In this document: one piece after another, positions 7,530-13,322 of the stretch
Layout: each line of letters starts with the position of its first letter
Numbering within the stretch: position 1 is the first letter of the stretch
Origin: CBCXVS01 sp965178525
GTDB taxonomy: Bacteria > Tectomicrobia > Entotheonellia > Entotheonellales > Entotheonellaceae
Length of the DNA stretch: 20,878 bases
NCBI GenBank assembly: GCA_965178525.1
Contig: CBCXVS010000119.1
Location: 1 to 20,878, forward strand
Direction: 5' to 3'
The notes under the pieces: model-generated
Told to the model about the DNA's origin: nothing
What the model saw: only the letters and a program-made list of their open reading frames with translations
The model's database searches: none
Translations under genes and position numbers: made by a program

Positions 7530-8111
7530 TTAGCCCCGCAGACACTGCGCCATGTAATCCCAGTTGATGACGTTCCAGAAGGCCTGGAGGTAAGCCGGCC
7601 GGGCATTGCGGTAGTCAATATAATAGGCGTGCTCCCACACATCACAGGTCAGGATGGGCGTTTTGTCAGCCTGGACTGGGCAACCGGCATTCGCCGTCGT
7701 TTCGATCGCCAGGTTCCCGGCACCATCCTTCGTCACCCAGGCCCAGCCCGAGCCAAACTGCCCGGCGGCAGCGGCGTTGAACGCTTCCACGAAGGCATCG
7801 AAACTGCCGCATAGGCCGTTGATCGCGGCGGCCACATCCCCGGACGGCTGCCCGCCGCCATTGGGGGACATGCAGTTCCAGTAAAACGTGTGATTCCACA
7901 CCTGCGCGGCGTTATTGAACAAACCCCTATCGGCGGTTTTGATCAAGTCCTCCAGGGATTTGTCCGCATTGGACGTACCCTGCGTGAGATTGTTCAGGTT
8001 CGTGACGTAGGTTTGATGATGCCTGCCATAATGGTAATCGATTGTCTCCTCCGAGATGTGCGGAGCCAGAGCGTTTCTCGCATAGGGCAGAGCAGGTAGT
8101 TCAAAGGCCAT
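7530..8111 (-). CDS. sodB: Superoxide dismutase [Fe]
   Basis: A 193-residue Fe/Mn-family superoxide dismutase that converts superoxide to hydrogen peroxide and oxygen in the cytoplasm. Metal ligands fall at His27 (HYGRHHQTYV), His74 (VWNHTFYW), Asp157 and His161 (DVWEHAYYIDY). The Gln at position 70 in AAQVWNHTFYW is the Fe-type outer-sphere glutamine, so iron is the likely cofactor. The ATG at 8111 is chosen because it gives the standard MAFELPALPYA start and has GGAG upstream; an in-frame ATG 69 bases earlier would add an unrelated leader. It is monocistronic and convergent with the aldolase. Confidence 0.95.
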   Translation of the reverse strand: MAFELPALPYARNALAPHISEETIDYHYGRHHQTYVTNLNNLTQGTSNADKSLEDLIKTADRGLFNNAAQVWNHTFYWNCMSPNGGGQPSGDVAAAINGLCGSFDAFVEAFNAAAAGQFGSGWAWVTKDGAGNLAIETTANAGCPVQADKTPILTCDVWEHAYYIDYRNARPAYLQAFWNVINWDYMAQCLRG

Positions 8112-8243
8112 GGTTGACTTCTCCATTCGCGCTAAAGGAATACTCAAGTAGGAGCCTGGCGCCAGCGCTGAGCCTAGCACGCTACTCCTGTGACACCCAA
8201 GGGACGCTACACGATCGGAATCCAGGGCGGCGTAAGGAGGAGT

Positions 8244-8269
8244 CGTGAGCCGCCTCTCTCCGGCTCACG
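8244..8269. other. Perfect 9-bp hairpin in the divergent intergenic region
   Basis: CGTGAGCCG (8244-8252) pairs with CGGCTCACG (8261-8269) around the loop CCTCTCTC. On the + strand AAGGAGGAG lies just upstream of the stem. It could be a transcription factor site, or an RNA hairpin if a leader starts further left. There is no T tract, so it is not a standard terminator. Confidence 0.55.
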
Positions 8270-8331
8270 GACAGGGGCACCTTACACAGAAATCCTATTG
8301 CTGTCAAGATCTTTGGCAGGGTGTTTTGCCG

Positions 8332-8358
8332 TTGCATTTGGGGGCGACTTGCTATATC
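8332..8358 (+). promoter_or_regulatory. Possible promoter of the first GGT-like gene
   Basis: TTGCAT (8332-8337) and an extended -10-like TGCTATATC (TATATC at 8353-8358) are separated by 15 bases, a short spacing. Position, about 55 bases before the start codon, is suitable, but the match is only moderate. Confidence 0.3.
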
Positions 8359-8414
8359 AATCCCAGAAGGGGTCCGCGACGGAACACGATAGAGGATAAG
8401 AAGGAGGGGAGAGG

Positions 8415-10208
8415 ATGGCGGAGCAGCAGGACCGGGAACATACGGACGTCAAGCAAGCGGCGACACGGCCAGTGGCGCATGGGACGCAAGGTCTAGTCAC
8501 GAGTGGGCATGCCCTGACGTCCATGGCGGGCGTGCGGATGTTGCTGAGTGGCGGTAATGCCTTTGACGCGGCGGTGGCCGCCGGGTTTGCCGCGGCGGTA
8601 GTGGAGCCAACCGCGTCATATAGTCTGGCCACGGAGGGCGTGGGCATGGTGTATCATGCCGCCAGTGGGGCCGTACATGCCCTCAGCGGCCAGGGGGTGG
8701 CGCCGCAGGCTGCGACAGTGGGGTTTTTCCGGGAGCGTGGGCTGAACAAGATTCCTACGGGTCCTGGCGATCAGGCGCATCTGTCCTTTACCGTGCCGGG
8801 TGTGGTGGATGCGTATCTGCACCTGCTCGCGACATATGGCGCCAAAACAGTGCGTGAGGTGTTGGAGCCGGCGATTGCGTATGCCGAGCATGGTTTCCCG
8901 ATGTACGAATACATGCATCGGCTGCTGGATACGCCGGAGACCCGCGCCCAGTTCGACCGCTATCCGCCGGGCGGCATGTCGGTGTTTTATCCGGATGGTC
9001 GTGTTCCCGCCGTGGGTCGTCTGTTCGTGCAACCTCAGCTTGGGCAGACGCTGCGCCTGCTCGTGGACGCCGAGCGCGCCGTGCCGGGCGCCCGGCAGGC
9101 GGGTATTGCGGCGGCACGCCACATGTTTTATGAAGATGAAGTGGCGCGCCGCATCGTTGGCTTTTCCCAACGTCTCGGCGGTCTGCTCCAGGCTGAAGAT
9201 CTGGCCGGGTATCATGCCAAGTTTGAGACGCCCATTCGTACGACGTTCGCCGGTTATGAGATCTGTACCCAGAATACCTGGACGCAAGCGGCGGTGCTTT
9301 TGCAGGCCCTCAATATGCTGGAACATGTCGATCTACGCGCCTTAGGCCACAATTCGCCGGCCTATATCCACACGGTCACGGAAGTGCTGAAGCTGGCCTT
9401 CGCCGATCGTGAGCACTATTACGGTGACCCTGATTTTGCCACGGTACCCATTGAGCCGTTGCTCTCGAAGGACTATGCCGCGGCGCGGGTGACATTGCTC
9501 GACGACGCCCGTGCCTGTCCGGAACTGCCGGTGCCGGGGGATCCGGTGGCGGGCAAGGCCATCCTCAACGGCGCCGCTGGCGCCACGGCAGCGGCTGTCG
9601 GCGCCCCTGCGAGCCCGGTCGCGGCGGACGAGGGAACGACGCACTTGTCTGTCGTTGATCGTGACGGCAACATGGTGTGCCTGACGCCCAGTGGCGGCGT
9701 CTTTCGCAAGTCGGCCTTCGCCCCGGAACTTGGGTGCACGCTGAGTACCCGCAGTGAGATGTTTTTCCTGGATGAGAGTCATCCCAACGGCTTGCAGCCC
9801 GGCAAACGGCCCCGTACGACCCTGATTAACTATTTTGCCTGCCGCGATGGTGTGCCGGTGATGACCTTCGGTTGTCCCGGCGGCGACGATCAGGCGCAGG
9901 CCAATCTGCAACTCATGCTCAATGTCATGGTGTTTGGCATGAATCCGCAGCAAGCCGTGGAAGCGCCACGGTTTTCCTCTCAGAGTATGACCAATTCCTT
10001 TTACCCTCGCGCCTATCATCCTGGCCGGCTCCATCTCGAAACCCGGATGCCGGGTGCGATCGTGCCCCAGGTGGCGGCGCGGGGGCATCACATCACACGC
10101 GTTGGCGCCTGCGGCATCGGCGCGATCGTGACACAACGGGATCCCGACAGCGGCGTGTTGACGTCGGGCGCGGATCCCCGGCGGCCGACGTATGGCATTG
10201 GGCTATAA
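8415..10208 (+). CDS. Gamma-glutamyltransferase-like Ntn-hydrolase (first paralogue)
   Basis: A 597-residue member of the gamma-glutamyltransferase family, made as one chain that cuts itself so that a threonine becomes the N-terminal nucleophile of the small subunit. Here that is Thr408 in DEGTTHLSVVDRDGN (large part ~407 residues, small ~190). Conserved family segments include GGNAFDAAVAAGFA, VPGVVDAYLHLLATYG, GHNSPAYIHTVTEVLKLAFA, PGKRPRTTL and the oxyanion loop FGCPGGDDQAQANLQLMLN. The classical DxRExAP segment, whose Arg binds the gamma-glutamyl alpha-carboxylate, is replaced by SGQGVAP (Gln93), so a true gamma-glutamyl substrate is doubtful. No signal peptide is visible, suggesting a cytoplasmic enzyme. 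AAGGAGGGGAGAGG precedes the ATG. The stop codon lies inside a heptamer array. It is related to the second GGT-like gene at 13323. Confidence 0.88.
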   Translation: MAEQQDREHTDVKQAATRPVAHGTQGLVTSGHALTSMAGVRMLLSGGNAFDAAVAAGFAAAVVEPTASYSLATEGVGMVYHAASGAVHALSGQGVAPQAATVGFFRERGLNKIPTGPGDQAHLSFTVPGVVDAYLHLLATYGAKTVREVLEPAIAYAEHGFPMYEYMHRLLDTPETRAQFDRYPPGGMSVFYPDGRVPAVGRLFVQPQLGQTLRLLVDAERAVPGARQAGIAAARHMFYEDEVARRIVGFSQRLGGLLQAEDLAGYHAKFETPIRTTFAGYEICTQNTWTQAAVLLQALNMLEHVDLRALGHNSPAYIHTVTEVLKLAFADREHYYGDPDFATVPIEPLLSKDYAAARVTLLDDARACPELPVPGDPVAGKAILNGAAGATAAAVGAPASPVAADEGTTHLSVVDRDGNMVCLTPSGGVFRKSAFAPELGCTLSTRSEMFFLDESHPNGLQPGKRPRTTLINYFACRDGVPVMTFGCPGGDDQAQANLQLMLNVMVFGMNPQQAVEAPRFSSQSMTNSFYPRAYHPGRLHLETRMPGAIVPQVAARGHHITRVGACGIGAIVTQRDPDSGVLTSGADPRRPTYGIGL

Positions 10209-10236
10209 GCTATAAGCTGTTAGCTATAAGCTGTTG
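10202..10236. repeat. 7-nt repeat array (GCTNTNN, 5 units), left arm of an inverted repeat
   Basis: Units GCTATAA, GCTATAA, GCTGTTA, GCTATAA, GCTGTTG in strict 7-base phase. The array starts inside the last codons of the GGT-like gene and supplies its TAA stop. Bases 10207-10231 are complementary, with one mismatch, to 10333-10357. Confidence 0.88.
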
Positions 10237-10357
10237 CTCAAGGCTTGGTGCACATCCGATCGTGAGGAACCAGCTAGAGACGACACGAATGTGTACTCGA
10301 TTGGACGAAGACTTCTGCAAAAAAAGCTTAAAGCTAATAGCTAACAGCTTATAGCTT
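10207..10357. repeat. Near-perfect 25-bp inverted repeat flanking ~100 nt
   Basis: Left arm 10207-10231 and right arm 10333-10357 match as inverted copies at 24 of 25 positions. Both arms are themselves made of 7-base AGCTNNN units. The 101 bases between have no long reading frame and no obvious promoter. It could fold as a long hairpin after the GGT-like gene, or be a small MITE-like or repeat-derived insertion. Confidence 0.8.
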
Positions 10358-10360
10358 CAA
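10326..10360. repeat. 7-nt repeat array (GCTNANA-type, 5 units), right arm of an inverted repeat
   Basis: Units GCTTAAA, GCTAATA, GCTAACA, GCTTATA, GCTTCAA in strict 7-base phase, ending 11 bases before the next ATG and next to its AAGGA ribosome site. Confidence 0.85.
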
Positions 10361-10371
10361 AAGGAAAAACG

Positions 10372-10740
10372 ATGCATGCACAGGGACAGGTCTCAATCGA
10401 TCTGGAACTTGCCTTTGCGGGGGCAGGCGTGGAGTTTACCGTGCAGGTGCGGGAAGGCCGTGGGGCAACGGGAGCGGCGCTGCAGGTGGGATTACGCGCG
10501 CTAGATGCCGGCAAGACCGCCCACTTTACCGAAGAATCGTCGCATGCGTTGGCCGATTTTGTGGGGGGATTCTGCCGCTGGCTCGGCACCAAGGGCGTCA
10601 CCGTGTCGCATACAGAGCAGGAGGTGGCGGGCCATTTCCATCCGCAACACACCATGCCGCAGAGGCTCATGATTGTACAGGAACTCTGTCAGATGCTCGA
10701 CGATAAATTTGGGGCCTATCCTGATGCTATCGTGAGTTAA
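10372..10740 (+). CDS. Small protein of unknown function
   Basis: A 122-residue soluble protein I do not recognise. It opens with alternating strands (QVSIDLELAFAGAGVEFTVQ, then GAALQVGLRALDAG), followed by HFTEESSHALADFVGGFCRW and a His-containing stretch (HTEQEVAGHFHPQHTMPQ), and ends with an amphipathic helix (RLMIVQELCQMLDDKFG). No signal peptide or membrane segment is visible. AAGGAAAAACG precedes the ATG, and codon use and G+C match the neighbouring enzymes, so it is probably real. It lies on the same strand as the first GGT-like gene, 160 bases downstream, with the inverted heptamer arrays between them. A hairpin follows its stop directly. Function is unknown. Confidence 0.65.
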   Translation: MHAQGQVSIDLELAFAGAGVEFTVQVREGRGATGAALQVGLRALDAGKTAHFTEESSHALADFVGGFCRWLGTKGVTVSHTEQEVAGHFHPQHTMPQRLMIVQELCQMLDDKFGAYPDAIVS

Positions 10741-10769
10741 GCCGGCAGCGGGTATGGACTTCTGCCGGC
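10741..10769. terminator. Hairpin between convergent small genes
   Basis: GCCGGCAG (10741-10748), directly after the stop of the + gene, pairs perfectly with CTGCCGGC (10762-10769) around a 13-base loop, five bases before the stop of the convergent - gene. A T tract is lacking on both strands, so it is terminator-like by position and stem strength only. Confidence 0.5.
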
Positions 10770-10774
10770 GTGTA

Positions 10775-11146
10775 CTAGCGTGGGCGCCGCAGCGCGAGTA
10801 AGCCTTGATTGAAAAAGCGTCGACTGTAGTCGAGCAAGTGGCGTATCCATGGCGGCAGCAGGATACGGGATGGTATCTCGGGGGGCGCAAATGGCTGCTG
10901 TCCTTGCAAAGATTGGGCATGCTGTACACTTTGCCCTAGGAGTTCCATCTGATCTCTACAACACTGGCGGCAGACGGGGACGCGGGTCTGGGATGTGGGA
11001 TTCCAGATGCGCACGTGTGACATGATGCCGCCATATTTGCCTTCCGTATCGCGTAGCACGATGTGGATGGCAGGGTGGTCTCTACACATCTCACACCATG
11101 CTTCTGGCTCACACCAGGTGGCAAAGAATTCATCCAGGGCGTCCAT
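10775..11146 (-). CDS. Small Cys-pair protein, possible zinc-binding domain
   Basis: A 123-residue protein of unknown function. Two cysteine pairs, C18-x2-C21 (WCEMCRDH) and C59-x2-C62 (VPVCRQCCRDQM), are spaced as in zinc ribbons or treble-clef domains; between them lies a strand-rich part (AIHIVLRDTEGKYGGIMSHV) ending in VRIWNP. The C-terminal third is proline- and arginine-rich and ends RRFFNQGLLALRRPR. The ATG at 11146 (MDALDEFF) is preferred over an in-frame start at 11194 because AAGGGA lies ten bases upstream, though this spacing is long. It is transcribed opposite to its neighbours. Zinc binding is inferred from the cysteines only. Confidence 0.55.
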   Translation of the reverse strand: MDALDEFFATWCEPEAWCEMCRDHPAIHIVLRDTEGKYGGIMSHVRIWNPTSQTRVPVCRQCCRDQMELLGQSVQHAQSLQGQQPFAPPEIPSRILLPPWIRHLLDYSRRFFNQGLLALRRPR

Positions 11147-11520
11147 ACAGCTGTTTTCCCTTACAAGCGACCCATTGATGATATATCTGCCCAAGAGAGC
11201 AAGATCCTTCCGGTCGTATTACGCGCCTTCCATTGGGCTGTGCGCAGTATACACGCAGGGCAAGAAGCATGCCAGTATGCGATGAATCCTACCCTAGTGT
11301 CTCTTGCCTTCTTCGTCGTGTGCTGGAACGTCTTCCCATACAAGGATGAAGCTAGTGTACAACACAGTAGTGGGGTCTAGTCCGGCAGACATCCGATATG
11401 GCGTGAGCTACTTCAGAGGAGGTCATCCCTGACCTATCTATGCCATGAATGCCCTATGACAACGGGGCCTTCTGTCCCGTTCGTTCTGTCTTCCTGTCTT
11501 CACTTCCCCCATCGTGCCCC

Positions 11521-11549
11521 TTGGCCCTCTCCGGCCGGAGTGTTATGAT
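11521..11549 (+). promoter_or_regulatory. Sigma70-type promoter with extended -10 for the SDR-SDR-GGT operon
   Basis: TTGGCC (11521-11526), a 17-base spacer and TATGAT (11544-11549) preceded by TGT form a promoter with optimal spacing and an extended -10. The start would be near 11556, a ~70-base leader before the first SDR gene. Confidence 0.6.
11529..11540. promoter_or_regulatory. 12-bp perfect palindrome in the promoter spacer, operator candidate
   Basis: CTCCGGCCGGAG is a perfect palindrome exactly between the -35 and extended -10 elements. Repressors that bind there block RNA polymerase, and MerR-type activators also bind spacer palindromes, though they need 19-20 base spacing. No adjacent regulator gene is seen. 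Confidence 0.5.
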
Positions 11550-11625
11550 AGCCGGACGCAGGTACGTATCGAAACCACATGACATGTATATCTTTCCTCT
11601 AGAGTGTGAGCAAAGGAGAAGGCGC

Positions 11626-12423
11626 ATGCCATTTGCCGACAAAGTGGTGGTGGTGACCGGAGCCGCTTCTGGCATCGGCCGTGCCACGGCCCTGGGATTT
11701 AGCCGTCAAGGGGCGCGGGTGGCGCTCTGCGACCAGAACGCCGCGGGTCTGGCGGAGACAGCTGCGGCGGTCCGGAATGCCGGGGGAGAAGCGCTGCAGC
11801 ATGAGCTCGATATCACGAACCAAGAACAGGTCAACCAGACGATCGGTGCGGTGGTCCGGGACGGCGGCCAACTCGATATCTTGGTCAATGCGGCGGGGAT
11901 TAGCCGGGCTGGTGAGACCAGTCGCGGCCCGGTCCTGGACGTGGCGGAAGCGGATTGGGACCGCATCCTGGATGTCAATCTGATGGGTACGGTATATTGT
12001 GCGCAAGCCGCAGCACGTCACATGATGCCGCGGCGCCAAGGGCGCATCGTCAATATCGCCTCGATTGCGGGGGCGATTCCGCGCCTCAATAACGCGGCCT
12101 ATGCTGCCTCCAAGGCCGCTGTGCGCATGTTCACCAAATGTTTGGCCTTGGAACTGGGCCGCTACAACATTACCGTCAATGCCGTGGCGCCGGGGCCGAC
12201 GGATACCCCGATGTTGGGTGCAGCCGTAGGCGGGGATGGGGATCCGCAGTTGCGCGAGCTCATGATCACTGGCATGCCGGACATTTATCGTCTCGGCATC
12301 CCACTGGGTAAGTTGGGGCAGCCGGAAGACGTGGCCTCGGCCATTCAATATCTCGCCTCGGATGAAGCCCACCATCTCACCGGGGTCATTCTGAACGTGG
12401 ATGGTATGGCACAGTTGACATGA
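11626..12423 (+). CDS. NAD-dependent short-chain dehydrogenase/reductase, EntA-like (first)
   Basis: A 265-residue classical SDR. Cofactor loop TGAASGIG at residues 11-18, Asp36 after the second strand (ALCDQN) indicating NAD(H) over NADP(H), NAAG at 88-91, and catalytic Asn118, Ser146 and Tyr159-x3-Lys163 (YAASK). The C-terminal part IYRLGIPLGKLGQPEDVASA resembles 2,3-dihydro-2,3-dihydroxybenzoate dehydrogenases (EntA type), though many SDRs share it. It probably oxidises a secondary alcohol to a ketone. The ATG at 11626 has AAAGGAGAAGG upstream; the longer frame from 11449 would run through the promoter. It is the first gene of a unit with the next SDR (66 bases on) and the second GGT-like gene. 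Substrate unknown. Confidence 0.88.
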   Translation: MPFADKVVVVTGAASGIGRATALGFSRQGARVALCDQNAAGLAETAAAVRNAGGEALQHELDITNQEQVNQTIGAVVRDGGQLDILVNAAGISRAGETSRGPVLDVAEADWDRILDVNLMGTVYCAQAAARHMMPRRQGRIVNIASIAGAIPRLNNAAYAASKAAVRMFTKCLALELGRYNITVNAVAPGPTDTPMLGAAVGGDGDPQLRELMITGMPDIYRLGIPLGKLGQPEDVASAIQYLASDEAHHLTGVILNVDGMAQLT

Positions 12424-12430
12424 CAGGAAG

Positions 12431-12465
12431 GCCTGAGAGCTGAGAACTGAGAACTGTGGGTTGAA
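12431..12465. repeat. 7-nt repeat array (NNCTGAG type, ~4 units) between the two SDR genes
   Basis: GCCTGAG, AGCTGAG, AACTGAG, AACTGTG follow each other in 7-base phase, with a weaker fifth unit GGTTGAA. It begins seven bases after the first SDR stop. Confidence 0.7.
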
Positions 12466-12489
12466 GGCGACGGAGGAGAGGACATCGGC

Positions 12490-13284
12490 ATGGCATTTAC
12501 AGACAAGACGGTTTTCATTACCGGTTCTGGGTCAGGTATTGGCCGCGCGGCTGCGGAACTGTTTGCACAAGATGGGGCGCGGGTGGCGGTGGCGGACATC
12601 AATGAGCAGAATGCCGAAGCGGCCGTACAGGCGATTCGTCAGGCCGGCGGCGAGGCCACGCCAGTCGTGGTGGACGTGGGGCAGAGGGCCCGCATTGATG
12701 AGGCGGTGGCGGCGGTGAATCAAACGTATGGCCCGATCCAGATTCTGGTCAACAATGCAGGGATCGCGCATGCCTCGACATCGATCGTCGAGGCGGATGC
12801 GGCCACCTGGCAGCGCATTCTCCACATCAACCTCAAAAGCGTGCTACTCTGTTGTCAGGCCGTGGCGCCACAGATGATTGCGCAAGGGGGCGGCCGCATC
12901 GTCAACACTGCCTCCACTGCGGCCAAAGTGCCACGCTGGGAGATTGGCCCCTACTGCACGTCGAAAGCCGCGGTGTTGCACCTGACGCGCTGTTTGGCCA
13001 TGGAACTGGCGCCGTACAACATTACAGTGAACGCCATCGGGCCAGGCGCGACGGTGACCAACCTGCGGCAGAATTCGGGTGTGCCTGAGCCTGCTGGGAG
13101 CGCCGAAGCCCGGCGAGAGGGGCAACTCAAAGGCGACATGGAGATTTATCGCATCGGCGTGCCGCTTGGCCGGCTTGGTGAACCGATCGATCAAGCGCAT
13201 GCGATTCTCTTTTTGGCGTCGGATGCCGCCGCGTATATTTCCGGGCAGTGTATTTACGTCGATGGCTTGCAGTCTCAGTGCTAG
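12490..13284 (+). CDS. NAD-dependent short-chain dehydrogenase/reductase, EntA-like (second)
   Basis: A 264-residue classical SDR and paralogue of the gene before it. TGSGSGIG at residues 11-18, Asp36 (AVADIN, NAD preference), NNAG at 88-91, Asn114, Ser142 and Tyr155-x3-Lys159 (YCTSK) are all present. The C-terminus (IYRIGVPLGRLGEP, then a short GLQSQC end) lines up with the first SDR, but the substrate loop differs and carries an extra stretch (SGVPEPAGSAEARREG), so the two probably act on different substrates or different steps. Its start has GGAGGAGAGG about 6-8 bases upstream. The next gene starts 38 bases after the stop. A role in oxidising an alcohol is inferred from the family only. 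Confidence 0.88.
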   Translation: MAFTDKTVFITGSGSGIGRAAAELFAQDGARVAVADINEQNAEAAVQAIRQAGGEATPVVVDVGQRARIDEAVAAVNQTYGPIQILVNNAGIAHASTSIVEADAATWQRILHINLKSVLLCCQAVAPQMIAQGGGRIVNTASTAAKVPRWEIGPYCTSKAAVLHLTRCLAMELAPYNITVNAIGPGATVTNLRQNSGVPEPAGSAEARREGQLKGDMEIYRIGVPLGRLGEPIDQAHAILFLASDAAAYISGQCIYVDGLQSQC

Positions 13285-13288
13285 CGTA

Positions 13289-13302
13289 GGACTGAGGACT
13301 GA
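13289..13302. repeat. 7-nt direct repeat (GGACTGA x2) before the second GGT-like gene
   Basis: Two exact GGACTGA units, followed by a G-rich stretch that serves as ribosome binding site for the next gene. Too short to be significant alone, but it has the same period and similar core as the other spacer arrays. Confidence 0.5.
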
Positions 13303-13322
13303 GGGAAGGGGAGGGGAAAGAC

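Larger units (their letters stand above)
8112..8414. other. Divergent intergenic region between SOD and GGT-like genes
   Basis: About 300 bases with no gene. It holds a palindrome CTGGCGCCAG (8156-8165) some 45 bases upstream of the SOD start, a strong hairpin (8244-8269) and a possible promoter for the rightward gene. Reading frames across it are short and lack homology. Confidence 0.6.
11147..11625. other. Intergenic region upstream of the SDR-SDR-GGT operon
   Basis: About 480 bases between divergent genes. Short frames on both strands show no recognisable protein. Near the right end are a good sigma70-type promoter with an internal palindrome (11521-11549) and a ribosome site before the ATG at 11626. 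I see nothing else that I can name. Confidence 0.6.

Noticed and set aside
6223..8167. The 10-mer GGCGCCAGCG in both the aldolase upstream region (6223-6232) and the SOD upstream region (8158-8167)
   Set aside because: A shared 10-mer between two sites in a 20 kb G+C-rich window is expected by chance; the flanks do not match.
8230..8275. Group II intron or other ribozyme remnant at the GTGAGCCG hairpin
   Set aside because: The domain V pattern (GAGC with a GAAA tetraloop) is missing and there is no reverse transcriptase gene nearby.
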